The notes: generated by a model from the letters alone, not told the origin. 64,000 nt of DNA from Nectonema munidae (GCA_030549495.1 JAUIRK010000905.1:67001-131000); one strand, 5' to 3'. Numbered from the stretch's first letter, positions 1 through 12,636 are shown. Numbers and translations are program-made.

Positions 1-3000
1 TATAAAAATGATTGGCAAATACAGAGATTCCGTTTCTAGGGAAGGTTCTTTTGGTACACGCTGATGAGCAGTGCCCTTGGTGAAGAAATGCCCTTTGTGC
101 TTTAGGAATTATCATCCAATCAACGGGCTCAACTCCCAGAGATAAGACACCTGCGTCATACAGTTGAATGTTTATAGAAATCACTCCTTTAAACGCAAAC
201 ATTTCTGACCTAAGAGTATCGTATTTTTTACCCTTGTACTTTTTAACTAGAACATCTTCATCGTAGAGAACTTCCATCATCAAAAACTTAGGATCTGAAA
301 AGTCTCCGAAAGAGTAGCCGACACTTTCTGGGTACTCGAATTCTTTGAGAGACCCAGGCGTCCATACAGAAATGACTTCATTGCATTTGTAAATTTCTTG
401 TGGCGTATTTATTTGATAGTGAGCGTAAACTTTACCCAATTGTACATTTCTCGGGTCGAAGGTTTCATCACAGGCATATAAAAACATGTGTTTAACAACT
501 TCTTCGCTTTCAATCTTGGGAATCCACTTGATCACGTGCTTTTTAGTTCGAAATTCTGGAAGTCGTACAACAGAAGTAACGTAATAAAAGGAATCCACCA
601 CTTCCTTCAAACTAGTCTATAAAAGGAAAGTAATTAAGAATGGAAAACTTGATAAGTTATGAGCCTTACTTTGAGTGACAGGTCTACACTTTCGTAAGAT
701 TCTTTAGTATCCTTGTCAACAGGGTGATGGAACAAGTAAGCTGGCGTGTTTCCTTGCTTTAACCCATAGAACATTAGGGAATTTTGACTAGTCGGTTTTT
801 GTTGGTGATATCCCCATAAGAGATAAAATAGATTGTCCTTAATAGCGAATGTCAGGAATATATCTGTATGTATGTGCGTAAAAAACGAAAACTTACATTT
901 AAATCCACGTCAAATGTATCGCATGTTTTGATAGATCTTTTAAATTTGAAAACCGTATGTGTTGAGTTTTCAAAGCCAGAGAAGTAATAACTCTGTTTTT
1001 TGTCTTCAATCGAAATTCTTTGATCAGATAAATAACTATCCTAAATTTAAAATATTTATATAACTTTGATATTTTAGCCATCTTAAATAACAAACTATCA
1101 AACATTTTTACTTACATATTTTATTTATTAATATTTATTGTATATTTAATTGCATTGGGAACTTAGGCGCAATTTATTTCACAAAAATTTATATACACAA
1201 ATATGTAAAACTTACAACTGAAAATTTATTTCGCACTATAAATAATGTTCAATTTTTTTCAAATAAATTAAGCATAGAAAATTCGCTTCTATTATATCAG
1301 AAAAGGTATTTAAAAGAAGGAAGAGTATAGATTGTGAAGAAATACAAAAAGGTGAAGCAAAAGATATAGTATTTAGAGATACGGCGTTTTTTACGTTTCT
1401 ATTCACAATCCCAATTTCCATTATAATACACGGTTCTTAGAGTTAAGATCTCTTTCCCGAAGGCTTTCTTATGATTTATATTCAGAAATGATCTCTAGCA
1501 TTTCAAGAACCTAAAACTAAACAATATAGATTCAATATTATTAATTGGTATACCTGAAATAGAATTAAATTAACAAATCACTGGTTAAAAGAAATATTGG
1601 AAAAAGGACGTATATAGTGGTGTAACAAAGGGGTCCTCCTCCTGCCCCTTCCTGAGTACGGCGCCGTATACACTGATGACTTAAATTGCCCTTATATAAT
1701 TATTGTCGATATTAAAAGTTGCTTTTTAAAGAAATTGTTATATGAGAACCGCAACGAAATTAGTACGAAATAAACCTAAGAAATGATTAGAAACGTTTTA
1801 GGGTTGTAGGAATGCTTATGGATTAAGTATGCATGTAGGCCTCAACGCCCATATTAATTGTATAAGAATTGTGCTCTACGCCTTTGATTATAAAAAATAT
1901 TTGATATCTAGCCAACTTCGCATTAATAATAATTAAGCCGTTGTTTACACTGGCTATTGTGAAGTCATCTAAAAGAAGCCAGTTATAGTATGTTCGCATT
2001 TAAAGAATTGATACTAAGATGAATTAAAATACGACCACATGAGTTATCACTACTACGCGGAATGATAAAATGAAGTGGAGGTAAAAGCGATAAATCTATA
2101 CGACAGGCGCAATCGAGAGTAAAAGAGGTGCTTAGCAAAGCGAAATCAAAACAGTTTGATTTGATTGCACAGCGATAAAACTAGCGTTTATTTTATTACG
2201 CAAAAGAAGAAGGTTAGTGCAGCGAAAACAATTAACTACTGAAGCTTTGGCTATACCCCTTTTTGAGATTATTTCTGTATATGAGTGTCTAATGCCAATA
2301 TGTATGTAGTATGTATTAGTATGTATATGTAATGTGTGTGTATGTATGTCTAGATATTTTTTGTCAAGCGTGTATTTACTGGTTATAGACCACAGTCGCC
2401 ATATGTCGACTTTACAAAAATGTGAATCGTCTGCGTTCATTAATGCTTTTTAATTCAAATCTTCTGCTTTATACTAGATATCGTCTGATTATTCTGGTCG
2501 TTAACGGGTTAATATAAATAAATAGGAAAGTTTGTGTCAAGAGTCTCAAAAAATGTACATAATATGTAAATATATGTATATGTACGATTGTGCTACACTT
2601 CTAATACTAACACTAACCCTAATTCTACACTTATCCCAACAACGACAATAAGTTTCCAAAATTTTGCACATTAAGACACATCTAGAAATACGTTGATCAC
2701 CTGTCAACTATTATGCAAAATAAGTTTATATAAAATGTCAACTATTATGCAAAATGAATTTATATAAAATCCTTTATATCCAATAACTCTTTCTGCAAAA
2801 CTTAATCACATTTCACCGCATTGGGATACAAAACACCTCCCAAGAAATATTCAGATAGAAATTCTTAGAAGGCATCACATTTTGAGATAACTGAAAGTTT
2901 TATTTCATTTTTGATTAGGATTGAGTTGTGTGGTTTATTTAATTGAGGGAAGTGTAAAACGTAGGTAAGCAAAAAATATTTTTTTAAAATGTAATATATT

Positions 3001-4487
3001 TTAACAAATTGAAATGTTTCAACTTTCCTAGAACAAATTTAAAATGTTATCTACCCCTTTAGGAACTAGTGTACCAAGATGATTAATTTACATAGTTACT
3101 CAATCTCAAGGAAACAACAAAATTCTTAGACTATATTCTCCTTTTTAAATGTTCAAATGCAAAAGTGATATTTTACTTAACAAATTAAAAGTCGTGCTGC
3201 ACCTATGAAAATGCCCCATGGTTTAACCCTCGTTTAGTTGGAGCAGCATTTTGCGTAAACCACAAGAAAGAAATATTTCATCGTTATAAAACGACTGAAT
3301 CTAGCTAATTAAATGAAAAATTCTTGTGGATTAGAACAAAGATGAAAATATTATATGGCAATTTATGGTATTTAATTTTTTTCAAAAAAAAATAGGTTGA
3401 TTAGAAAAAAAGCATTCGAAGTCATTAATTCATAAATAAACTAAATTCTCCAAAAATGAAACTCGTGTGATCGATATATGTAATAATGTATGCATATCTA
3501 CATAATTATAGTATTACATATTATATATGATTTTTAAAATGATCTTTTTTAGTTCTAAATTGTCTTTTTTAAATACTAATTTGTCTTATTTCTATTCTAA
3601 ACACTCTTTCTAAAATACAAAATAAAATTGAAAATAGTCAAATTAAAATTGAAAAAAGACAATTTAGATTAAAAAAAAAAAGACAATTTAGAACTTAAAA
3701 AAGACAATTTTTTAGAATTGAAAAAAGACAAATTAGTTTAAAAAAAAGACAAATTAGTATTTAAAAAAGAGAACTAAAAATGACAATTTAGAAGTAAAAA
3801 TGTATATATAAACAAAGTAATATGAAACTGTTTCTTTTTTAGTTTTTTTTATCCATCCTGTGCATTATTATTTTTTTCACTTCTTATGCTTTGCCCCAAT
3901 TATATGGATTTTTCGCCTTCTTTTTGTAAGTTTTCATTGTTTATCCATGTGACAGTAACTGGGTTGGTTGGATCCACTATGTTTTGTAACGTTATATTTT
4001 TTTTATAATAAATAAAATTAAAAAAATATTTTTACAATTAGCATTTGAGTTTGGAAGATATTTTTTATAAAATAATAAATTTACTGTTTAAATAAAATTA
4101 TCGTTGAGGAGTGAAAATTTAAGGTCGCTGATGCTACCACCTTATACATATTTAATTCAAGGATTACTCGTTGTCTTGAGTATATAGATAAAAATGAAAA
4201 AAATAGTAAAAAATAGGAAATACTTTAAACTGGATATTTCCAAAAGGATCGATCCACGTGTAGATGACATCAGAGTCTTCAGGAAAGGGAGTCTTTGAAA
4301 AGCCAAACATGACGTAGCCAAAACTTTTAATACTCAACTCAAACCAAATGGAGCTTTCATCGAAGTTCCACGTACAGATGAACTCCTTTCCCTTATCCAA
4401 AATGAGAGAGTATTTGCAAGATGTGTAGACGAAAACGCAAGATGAGAAGAAGAGAAGCCTGGAGAGTGAGAGACGAGCGCTGAGCAT
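1..4487 (-). CDS. DBH/MOXD-like monooxygenase, N-terminal part (4 exons, runs off the left edge)
   Basis: Exons on the minus strand: 4487-4224 (88 codons), 1040-897 (48), 837-670 (56) and 616 to the window edge (205). All junctions are phase 0 with GT/AG ends. The start is the first Met, followed by a signal-peptide-like hydrophobic stretch (residues about 5-22). Exons 1-3 give a DOMON-type domain with YVMFGFSKT and DSDVIYTWID. Exon 4 gives the copper type II monooxygenase domain: VVKHMFLYACDE (about 232-243), FLMMEVLYDE, then GVLSLGVEPVDWMIIP, the Cys-containing HQGHCSSAC and GISVFANHFY at the edge. Family members hydroxylate substrates such as dopamine using two coppers in the secretory pathway. 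Here the HH pair is KH, the LEVHY His is Leu, and the first His of the HTH motif is Tyr, so catalysis is doubtful. The remaining C-terminal copper site lies outside. Family call is firm; orthology to DBH, Tbh or MOXD1 is not settled. Confidence 0.85.
2250..2570 (+). repeat. Dispersed repeat R1, copy 1, interrupted by a MITE
   Basis: Shares a run of motifs with copies at 15475-15660 (plus) and 63740-63900 (minus): a TATACC segment, TTTTTGAGA, GTGTCTAAT, a TATG-rich microsatellite, GTATGTCTAGAT, TTTTTTGTCA and then AAATAAATAGGAA. The unit is about 190 bp. This copy is split between 2374 and 2513 by the MITE at 2379-2508. The repeat's origin is unknown; no coding potential was seen. Confidence 0.6.
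2379..2508. mobile_element. MITE, TTAA-target family, copy 1 (130 bp)
   Basis: The right end GGTCGTTAACGGG is followed by TTAA (2509-2512); the left end CTGGTTATAGACCA is preceded by a decayed TTTA (2375-2378). The internal segment TCGTCTGCG...TAGATATCGTCTG is shared with copies at 37857-37986 and 62073-62273. The TTAA target suggests mobilisation by a piggyBac-type transposase. The two uninterrupted copies of the host repeat R1 show the empty site GTATTAATA, which supports the boundaries. Confidence 0.7.
3535..3805. repeat. Foldback-like tandem repeat of an AAGACAATTTAGAA unit
   Basis: The right part carries at least six imperfect direct copies of AAAAAAGACAAATTAG or AAAGACAATTTAGAA at about 22-28 base spacing. 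The left part (3548-3590) carries two copies in the opposite sense, TTCTAAATTGTC and ACTAATTTGTC. The transcript could fold into a long hairpin. It has no coding capacity and lies in intron 1 of the DBH-like gene. Confidence 0.6.
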
Positions 4488-4540
4488 TGTTCACTTGTAT
4501 CACGCGAAAAAGTATGATCTGGTGGTGCAAGGTAAACTGG

Positions 4541-4548
4541 TTTATATA
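4541..4548 (-). promoter_or_regulatory. TATA box of the DBH-like gene
   Basis: On the minus strand this reads TATATAAA, ending 54 bases upstream of the start codon at 4487. That spacing would leave a 5' leader of roughly 25-30 bases. The position relative to the only plausible start Met is the evidence; no other core element was confirmed. Confidence 0.5.
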
Positions 4549-7492
4549 CGACTGCTCTTGTGGATTAAGTGACGTTTCCTTATTAAAAATAATTACAGAA
4601 TGATTGAGCCAACTTTAATACTTCCTCTTGCACCTTCCTCCTACACTGTACTATCAATGATAGGCGCAGTCGTGCATATCAGGCATGATGAATGAAGCTT
4701 CTACTATCTATGCACGCATTCATATCACAATCCTACAGACAGATAACCCAGTTTCCTTGACTTTACCATTTCAACTGCCATTCATATTGATGGACATGTA
4801 ACATTGCTATTTAATTCGTTGCAGGGAATAAGCAAATAAAATGATACCGTTATTTGTTTCCTACACAGAGAAAACTTTAGAAAAATAGGTTTTATGAAAA
4901 ATATTTCCTACAACAAAGGTTTATTTTGTTTGCATAGTGGCGTATTCAGAGTCGGTTTTACAGGGGGTGTGTGTTTATTTTAACACTTTGAGGACAGTGG
5001 GACACGTATGTAATGTAATAAGAACTGCAAATTGTCTGATTAAAATATACAAAATTTCATTGAAGAAGAAAGCTAAAGAATAATGATAAATATTCTCGTC
5101 CTAAAAGGATCAAATGAAGAGGAAATCTAACTCTTGAAAAAACAAATTATTTAAAAAATAAACTTATGTAATCGTTTTTATAACAAAGGATGTCAAATAA
5201 CAATTGATAATATATTGAATATTTGAAAAAAAAATTCAAGGAAATTTAAGTTTGAATTTATTTATAAAAATTAAAATATCGGGTAATATTTTTTTCCTAC
5301 TATTTTCTCGCAAAATCTAACACAATTTTATCGATCTTAATTTTAATATCTAACAAGTCTTTTGTGCCGAATCATGGGAATTCCCTCGGCTCAATGAGGG
5401 ATTGAAGTCCGATAATGCCATGCGAGTGTTTATGATAAAGAAGAGTCGAAAACGCACCTCTTATACCTAGCCTAGAGCTCTCCGATTTTTGCTGCACTAG
5501 ATTCAGATGATAAGCGAGTGATCACTAGCCAAGACATTGAGATTAAGGATATTTCATTCGACATCTTCCCAGATTTGGCGACAACATCAGTCATGTGAAG
5601 TAGATACGAGCGATGGCTATAATTCAGCACGCCTTTTTTCCTTCAACCTGTCTTTGTTGATCGCTGAAAAAGACTTATCCGGCAATGTCTTAAGCGCACC
5701 CTTAAAAACGGTTCCATTAATCTCTAGCACCAATTTCGGCAAATTATCTAATAATATTTCGCCGTTAAGTCAGAGGCGAAGCTTCATAGAATTTACTCCA
5801 ATTCTGGTCAAAACCTCGAATTACATCTTTATGATTTCAGGTGCCCAAGATAAAAATTGGTGGCTAATTTCAGTCTAAAAACAACTGTTCACAAATCCGA
5901 ATATAAAGCTCATGACTGCAGTTTTTATGCGTACTATTGGGCAAAAATGTTTCTGGGCCAAAGGGATTTACAAGATGTATTTATGACATTCGTATCAGCT
6001 AAGGTTATATAAAGAGTATTATGTGATAAACAAGGAAAGGAGAAAAGCTATTTCAATCGTCTCCTGATGGATGTAAATGATTTGTCAGCTATATTCCAAT
6101 TCATTCATCTCAACTCAAACGTAAATTTCTAGCCATGCACCCAAAGCCGATATAAAGAGTCTTAGTCTATTTACAGAAAGTCATTGAACATTACACTCAA
6201 GATTAGTTAGCTCAGGAAACTCTTCCGGGCATGATAATTGAGAAGACCCTTTTAGTTTTCCAATTTCTGTTTTAGAAAAAATAAACTTTTAGGTGGTGAC
6301 AAGTATTTGCAAAATATTTTCAGAAAACAAAAAATAGTTGGTTTTCTTTTTAAGAGATGCAAGGACATTTTCCTTACTCTTACTCTGAAATACATCTTGA
6401 TTTTTGAATTTATTTTCTAATATTTTTTGCTTATGAAAAAGGTAAAATTAACTGTCAAAGACTTTAAGTGAGATTTGTTTAGTAAAGATTGTTTAGCTTC
6501 AACTGGGGAGGATGGGGCTCGACCCCCTTGCTGAATACTACTATGTTGTTTTTTTTAAAAACGCTACTAAAGTGCTAAAACAAATTACGAATAATGGATG
6601 AAAATAAAATATTAATAAAGTTTTGAAGAATCATTGTTTGAAATAAGTTGGGGTAAAATAACAAGAAGTAATGTCCCAAACAATTTCAAAATAGTTACAT
6701 GCTTCGATTACAGCGCCCAAATGTTGACAAGGACTCAGTTAGCAACTACCAAAGAAGTTATTCCTTTTAAAGCGAGATGTCATATTCATGGAGACTTCAG
6801 TTATGAAAATAGAATGTTCGAAGAATCTGTAGAGTGAATATTTCAAATAATTCTACCCACCAAATGTTTATTATTGCCAATGATAAGACAGTTTCGGATT
6901 TCGAAGGTGGAGGGTATATGTAGAAATCGCCTTGCACGCCAATTTTTTTTAGCACATGTGTGCTTAGCTCAATTTTCTGAGAGACAGTGTTTTCTGATGA
7001 TAATGTGTAAACAAATTTTTATTCTCTTTTAACTAAAATTTAAATCTTATTTTCATGAATAATCTTAAAAAGATGAATTTTAAAATGTTATATTTCAAAT
7101 AATTAATTTATTTTCATTATTTATGCAAAAATGAATTTATTAGCTTTGAGTTTTCTCGGTATCAAAGATCTCAAAAAACAACTGATCAATTTTTATCATA
7201 AAAAGCCATCAATACATCATATTATAAATTTTTTTCTGGATTCGCCCTAGTAATATGTAAATGATATTAAACATCTTAATATATAAATATTTATTTATAC
7301 AAAATAGCACTATACAATCGACTAAATTTTTCAAAAACAAATTGAGACAGTTTTTTTTCTACATCCGACTTAGATAGGAGGGATACCAAGGGTTTCGATT
7401 CTTAGGAAGAGGGGGAGGGTGTATTCCAATATTTCAAAGTAATGCTTATATTGAGATAAATCATTTAAGTACAATAAATTAGTCATTTAAAT
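4549..7492. other. Intergenic region, nothing recognised
   Basis: AT-rich sequence upstream of the DBH-like promoter. The longest open frame is 113 codons (5537-5878, plus), with a Ser/Leu-rich product resembling nothing I know and no flanking splice or promoter pattern. A second frame at 6634-6837 (67 codons) is equally unassigned. I do not call either a gene. Confidence 0.4.
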
Positions 7493-7815
7493 CAGTGGTT
7501 CTGAAAATCGGTCTGCACGATGGCAAGTTTCAGCCACATAGCCTCTCTAAGTTTTACTCCCATCGAGCAATGGCTGGATAAATTGACGAATAAAAACAAC
7601 TTTCTTTTTACACTGAAGTAAGCTAACTCGTGCTTAATGTATTGACGTGATTTCTTTACTCTCTATTTCCAAACTTAAAAATCTGATGATTGTATACCAT
7701 CGTATTTTATGTTTAAAATTGGTTGATTTTTTGCTTTATATGCGCCGGTTCACAAGCGTCGAAATAATATTTGGCGGTTCGCGCTCTCAGAAAGTTTGAG
7801 AAAGTTGTTAAACAG
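7493..7815. mobile_element. Degenerate hAT-like non-autonomous element
   Basis: The left end CAGTGGTTCTGAAAATCGG matches the common hAT terminus CAGTGGTTCTCAA. The right side carries TTCGCGCTCTCAGAAAGTTT and GAGAAAGTT, the usual inner part of the opposite hAT end. No transposase frame remains. The exact right border and target duplication are not resolved. Confidence 0.4.
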
Positions 7816-10068
7816 AAAATCAAGATAGATCTGGAAGGAAGAAACTCTGTCATATCGAATAAACCACTGATTAGACGATTTTTTGGGTTATTTTTAATCT
7901 AATGGAAAAGAATAAGAGTATAAAAGTATTAAAATAAAAGCATCAGAAATAGGCATATGAAAGATAAATAACCAAGTAAGCCTTATAATAGGACTTGATT
8001 GAACGAGGCTGTCGCAGCAACGTCAAAAATAGCGCTACGGTTTTCTTTTCGAAATCTCTGAATGCTTCCCACAATTCAAAGAGCAAGTACACTGTGTATT
8101 TTGATGTCTAACATTGAAAGATGATAATCATTTTTACGTTTTAAACTTTAATTTCATGAAAAAGGAAAAAATTTGATGAAAACGTTGACATCCCTTTGCT
8201 GAAATAAAGGCGCCTTTGTCTTATGATTTTTGTGTAATTGAATTTCCTCTCATCATTACGCAATTTCGGATTAGCTGAAGGAATAAACTAAACCCAGCGA
8301 AATAGAGGAAAACATTTTTGATCAAATCATTAAAAAAATGCTCCCATTTGTTCAATATTGTTAAGGTTTAACAATGCAAAGAAAGAAAAGTTTCAATTTT
8401 GTGGTTACGTTTTTTAAAACATTAAATCGTAGTTGCTTTGATATAAAGTCTGAAATAAAAACATTCAGCTGTGATTACTTTAATCTTCCTTATAAGTTCA
8501 TAAGGGGCTTTTTTATGAGAGCAATTTGAGTAGTCAAAAATGACAAAATTGCAATAAATTGTGGCCAAATTGCATCAGCAAATGCAACATCCAGATCATG
8601 AAGCGATTTCTCTGCAGGCGAATACGATGTCGCGAAGAGGCAAAGCGTTTTGCACTCGTTGTAAAGAGAATTCACGCCTTCCCGTGGTGTATGGGAGTGA
8701 GCATGAATGGGAGGCAGATACAGATCTCTTTGTTAACGAGTGGCCTTTGTTCTCGCTCAACACCTGACGAGTGCGGGGGGAGGGGGATCAACGGAGACGC
8801 CCTCTCCATTGTGTGAGGCAGGGGTGTTGGAGCATCAGGCAGACAATTTGTGAAGCACTTGTGTCAATACTAACCCCATCAATGTGCTAAGCTGAAAACA
8901 ATGAAGATAAATGAATTATGTAATATTCAGCTTGAAGTCTATACAAGACAACTCATTCACTCTAATTGGCTGGCATTTCATCCCCACATTGTATATTTCA
9001 TTAAGTACTTGATTCAATTATAAACAAATAGTAATGAGGGAGCATCTTGTTGTAGTGCATTTTATATCAGTAGGTTAGCCACTGGTAATATGTCAGATTT
9101 GACACCTTTTGAAGACTAGGCGTCCTAATTGCTCCTTTGGAAAATTAGTTGTTCTAGTTTTGCCTTTTTGAAGAAAAATGATCGCAAGTAACCAAGGCCT
9201 TGACACCACAGTGTGTACCCTCAAGAAATGCTTCTTATACCAAGGGCATAACGAGCTATATCGAGTTAATCGAAAAAACGAACTAAAAATCAATTTGAAT
9301 AAAAATTCATTTGTGAATATCAATTAAAAAGGGAAAACTTTATGCCTGAAAAGTGGAAGTCTTAAAATTTTATTGCGCAATCATGTAATAAAACTATTTA
9401 CGATTGACAATTTGTTTTAATGGTATATTAATAAAGAGAAAAGCAGCATACTTTTAAATAGGAAGGAATGGCGTACCTAATTTTCCCACTTACTCATATC
9501 AAATAATGATGTGACTTTTTTACGCTATCCTTGACAAGCACCTCAAATTGCTTTTAAAAGAAAAAAATTTTGCGTTTTCACGAATAATAGCGCTTGTTTT
9601 TACGCATCAAAGAAATAATTGCTAGTTATTGTACAAGTGAGTAGTTTGAAATAGAGACCGTGTATTTTTTGTAGTTGTGACTTTTCTTCTAAATTAATCT
9701 AAAACGTCGAAGAGTTATCTACTCAGTTACTTATTATGTGTTTTAAGGGGTAGCCATCGGATGGGGGAGGGGGGGGGGGAGTTAAGGGTAATGGTTCTAG
9801 ATGCAGTTATATCATTGGTAAAGAGATTATTTAAAAATATCATTAAATCAGAGTGAGCAAATTTTTGGGTAGATAAGTCCGTCATTCAAAGTGATTGCTT
9901 TGTTTCGCGGGCCGCTCAGTGCGTATTACACAATAAGCAATTGAAGGGTAACTAGGAAGGCCCTTTTGTTTAGCTAGATATTCAAATTAGACATGAAGAA
10001 ATGTTTTTCAAATTTTGAAGCATGTATTCGGCTAGGTGGATCAAGTCACCCAACCTCTACCAGGAAAG
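7816..10068. other. Intergenic region with an unassigned GC-richer patch
   Basis: At 8541-8820 base composition rises and three overlapping frames of 61-85 codons are open on both strands, without a recognisable domain. At about 9090-9240 on the minus strand a frame contains FLQKGKTR and NFPKEQLGRL, loosely like the piggyBac segment around GT-R-N-FPKE; this is too short to call. A G homopolymer stretch lies near 9760-9780. Confidence 0.3.
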
Positions 10069-10614
10069 AGAGATTTTAAAGTTGTTTATATGTTGTCATC
10101 ACAGCACAGAAAGCAAATCATTACTTCAAATCGAGATGGTAAATCTGATTCTTTGTTGGAGTACAATAAGCATAAAAGTGGTGTTGACGTAGCTAACCTA
10201 ATGGTCAAATAGTACAGATCTTACAAGCCATGTCGAAGATGGACTGTTTCGGCTTTTTCTAACTATCTTGATCTGTCTTGTCTAAATGCTTATGTAATTT
10301 CTAAACATAATTCACCTGAAGATTATCCAACAAAAATGAACAACGCAAGAAAGCTTTTTCTGAAAAAACTTGCCAGGTGTCTGAGTGAAGAGTCAATGCA
10401 AGTGAGAGCTTCAACACCTCAAATCAACTTGAAAACAAAATCTCTTCTTTCATTTTTTGGATTTAAATCTGTAGATGTTCCATCATCATCTAACCGTAGA
10501 GGATTTTGCTTCAATTGTCTTCCTAAAAAGATTCGATCTACTAGAAAATGCAAAACTTGTTTCAAGTTAATTTGCAAAGCCTATTCAAACTTCACTTGCA
10601 ATTCCTGCCTATAA
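10069..10614 (+). pseudogene. piggyBac-type transposase, C-terminal part
   Basis: One frame from about 10069 to the stop at 10612-10614 encodes the C-terminal third of a piggyBac transposase. LLEYNKHKSGVDVANLM matches the family's EYN-x-K-x-GVD-x-x-D-x-M block. RSYKPCRRWTVSAFSNYLDL and NAYVISK follow, and then a Cys-rich tail with C-x2-C pairs (FCFNC, KCKTCFKLIC, FTCNSC) like the family's RING-like domain. One in-frame stop interrupts it after LMVK, and the catalytic DDD core upstream is missing, so it is an inactive remnant. A TTAA lies at 10710-10713, about 95 bases after the stop, but whether it marks the element's end is unclear. Confidence 0.8.
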
Positions 10615-12636
10615 GTTCTGCTTTTATTTGATTTCTAATACTTCCTTTCAATTGCCACTCTATTTTTTGGTTATAAAAATTTTTTATTATACTTAATTTT
10701 CAATAAATTTTAACGCCATCTATATACAAAATTTTTAAAATATTTTTCAAATTTCCAATCTCATGCTTGAATGCATGTTATGAAAAAAATATAAATACCA
10801 CTTTTAAAAGACTTGAAAATAAAGTCAAATTTTTCTAAGGATATGACTTTTTAATCCAAAAAACACCAATATTTCTTAAAACTTTTTGAATTTTTTTTCT
10901 TCAAAAAAACAAAAAAAAATTGTTCGTATTTTCATGTTTTTAACTATTTAGAATCAAAAATATAAAAATCATAAAAAATAAAATAATTTGTTTTGCTTCT
11001 TATTAGTTAAAATCATTTAAATACATGTCAATATTTTAATTTGCATTAAAATAAATAAGATTTCAAATAACTTGGAGAAGATTTCGGTCTAATTTTTGGT
11101 AAAAATTGACCGATTTCTGGTATTTCCAAAAATGGAATAGATAAGTGAGGCTGATATAAATTTAAAAATTTTGAGCATTGATTTATTTTTCATAGAGATT
11201 GTAATCTAGGCTGTTTCTACTAAAACAGTTCGCTTATGCACGTAGAAACACATTCGAATAATTCGTGAAAATGAGGTGGATGGCGCAATAATGAAAGCTC
11301 TTTCAAGGAATGAACGTGAAGAAATGGAATAGCGTTTCAAGTGGAGCAGCTGCAAAGTCTGATTAATTATTTCTAATCAACCAGCAAAAGTTGAGAGCGA
11401 AGCGGATGCAATGATCACACCTCTGATCGTGAAGCACGAACACCTAACTTCCATTTCCAAGTTCCCTAAACCTAAGATGAAAGCAATGTAAAAAGCAGTA
11501 TCTATTCGGCTACGGTTGATGTTTTCAGGAGTCATCAACACCTTGATACATCTCATATCATTGCAACTCATGCCATCCTAATTTTATCCTTTCGAAAGGC
11601 TCCAAATGTCAACACAAAATGGTAAAATCTATAAAAGAAATACGAACAGTAAAAATTTAAGTTTATCAAAAAAAATTAATTGAAAATTATTCAAAAATTA
11701 ATCCACATTATATGACACAGAATTAAACACTAAATAAATGTGATAAATTACTTTGTACTGTGATTCATTACACTTACTATTATGGAATCACTTATAATCT
11801 TTCATTCACTCATCAAGATAAGGAAAAATGGGGCCAATTTTGTTTAGAAATAATTTCGGTATTGCTCTGTTTTTTTAAAATTTCTCAGACAAGTTTTTTT
11901 CATTTTCGAAAATTTACTTGCAATTTTTGAGCGCCGTGCACCGTATCAAGACGCGCTTGAATAAATACCTGTATACCTGAAGGACAACTGTTCACAGATT
12001 TTATCATTTTGTATTTCATATTTCCCATTCTGACTAAACGCAATTTAAGAAAACAGGTGTGAGTTGTCCCGGTACGAATTGCCCGATATCAGTTGCTCTA
12101 TACCTTTTCAAGTCCAAATTGGCACTAAACAAATTCAAATTCAGAACCGTTGAGGCTTTGGGTTCAAATAAATGTAGTGAACTCTCTTTGCTTATAGCTG
12201 AACACGCCTCATGATGCCAATCCTAACTTCCTCTTTCACCTTATATCACAAATGGAAGAAGTTTGATGGCTTTTCATTTGTTTAATCCTCAAATTCATAT
12301 CACTCTGTCAACAAACATGTTCAGCTATTCTGTTGACATCTCAAAAATAAGGATTGTCCGCGTTTATAAATGCTTTTTAATGCAAATCTTCCACTTTTCA
12401 TTATATATCTTCTGTTAATAAAATTCATTGGATGCAAAAGTATCATAATATATTCTATTCGTGATATAAGTTATAAAAAATTTAGTTAAATTTTTGTTTT
12501 TTTATGAAAAAATACTTGTAAGTTCAGAAGCAAAACAATGGTTATTAGTTATTTATCCCTTTAATACTAAAATTATGGAATTTCTTACATATATACCAAA
12601 TCAACATTTTTTATGTAATATACGAAATTTATACAT
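10615..12636. other. Intergenic region, little recognised
   Basis: AT-rich. A TTAACGCCATCTA motif at 10710-10722 recurs elsewhere in the window. At 12340-12425 a decayed stretch (GTCCGCGTTTATAAATGC...CAAATCTTCC) resembles the inside of the TTAA MITE family, without clear ends. No gene is supported. Confidence 0.4.

Larger units (their letters stand above)
1041..4223 (-). other. Intron 1 of the DBH-like gene, filled with repeats
   Basis: A 3.2 kb intron between exon 1 (donor AAA|GTATTT) and exon 2 (acceptor TTTAG). It holds one copy of a dispersed repeat split by a TTAA MITE (2250-2570) and a foldback-like tandem repeat (3535-3805). The other short open frames here show no recognisable product. 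Confidence 0.7.

Noticed and set aside
61-90. CTGATGAG-like start of a hammerhead ribozyme
   Set aside because: Lies inside the well-supported coding exon 4 of the DBH-like gene and lacks the other core elements.
2590-2620. CTAACACTAACCCTAA resembling telomeric repeats
   Set aside because: Only a few irregular units, no array.
9090-9240. piggyBac fragment on the minus strand
   Set aside because: Only a NFPKEQLG-like stretch matches; too short to support.
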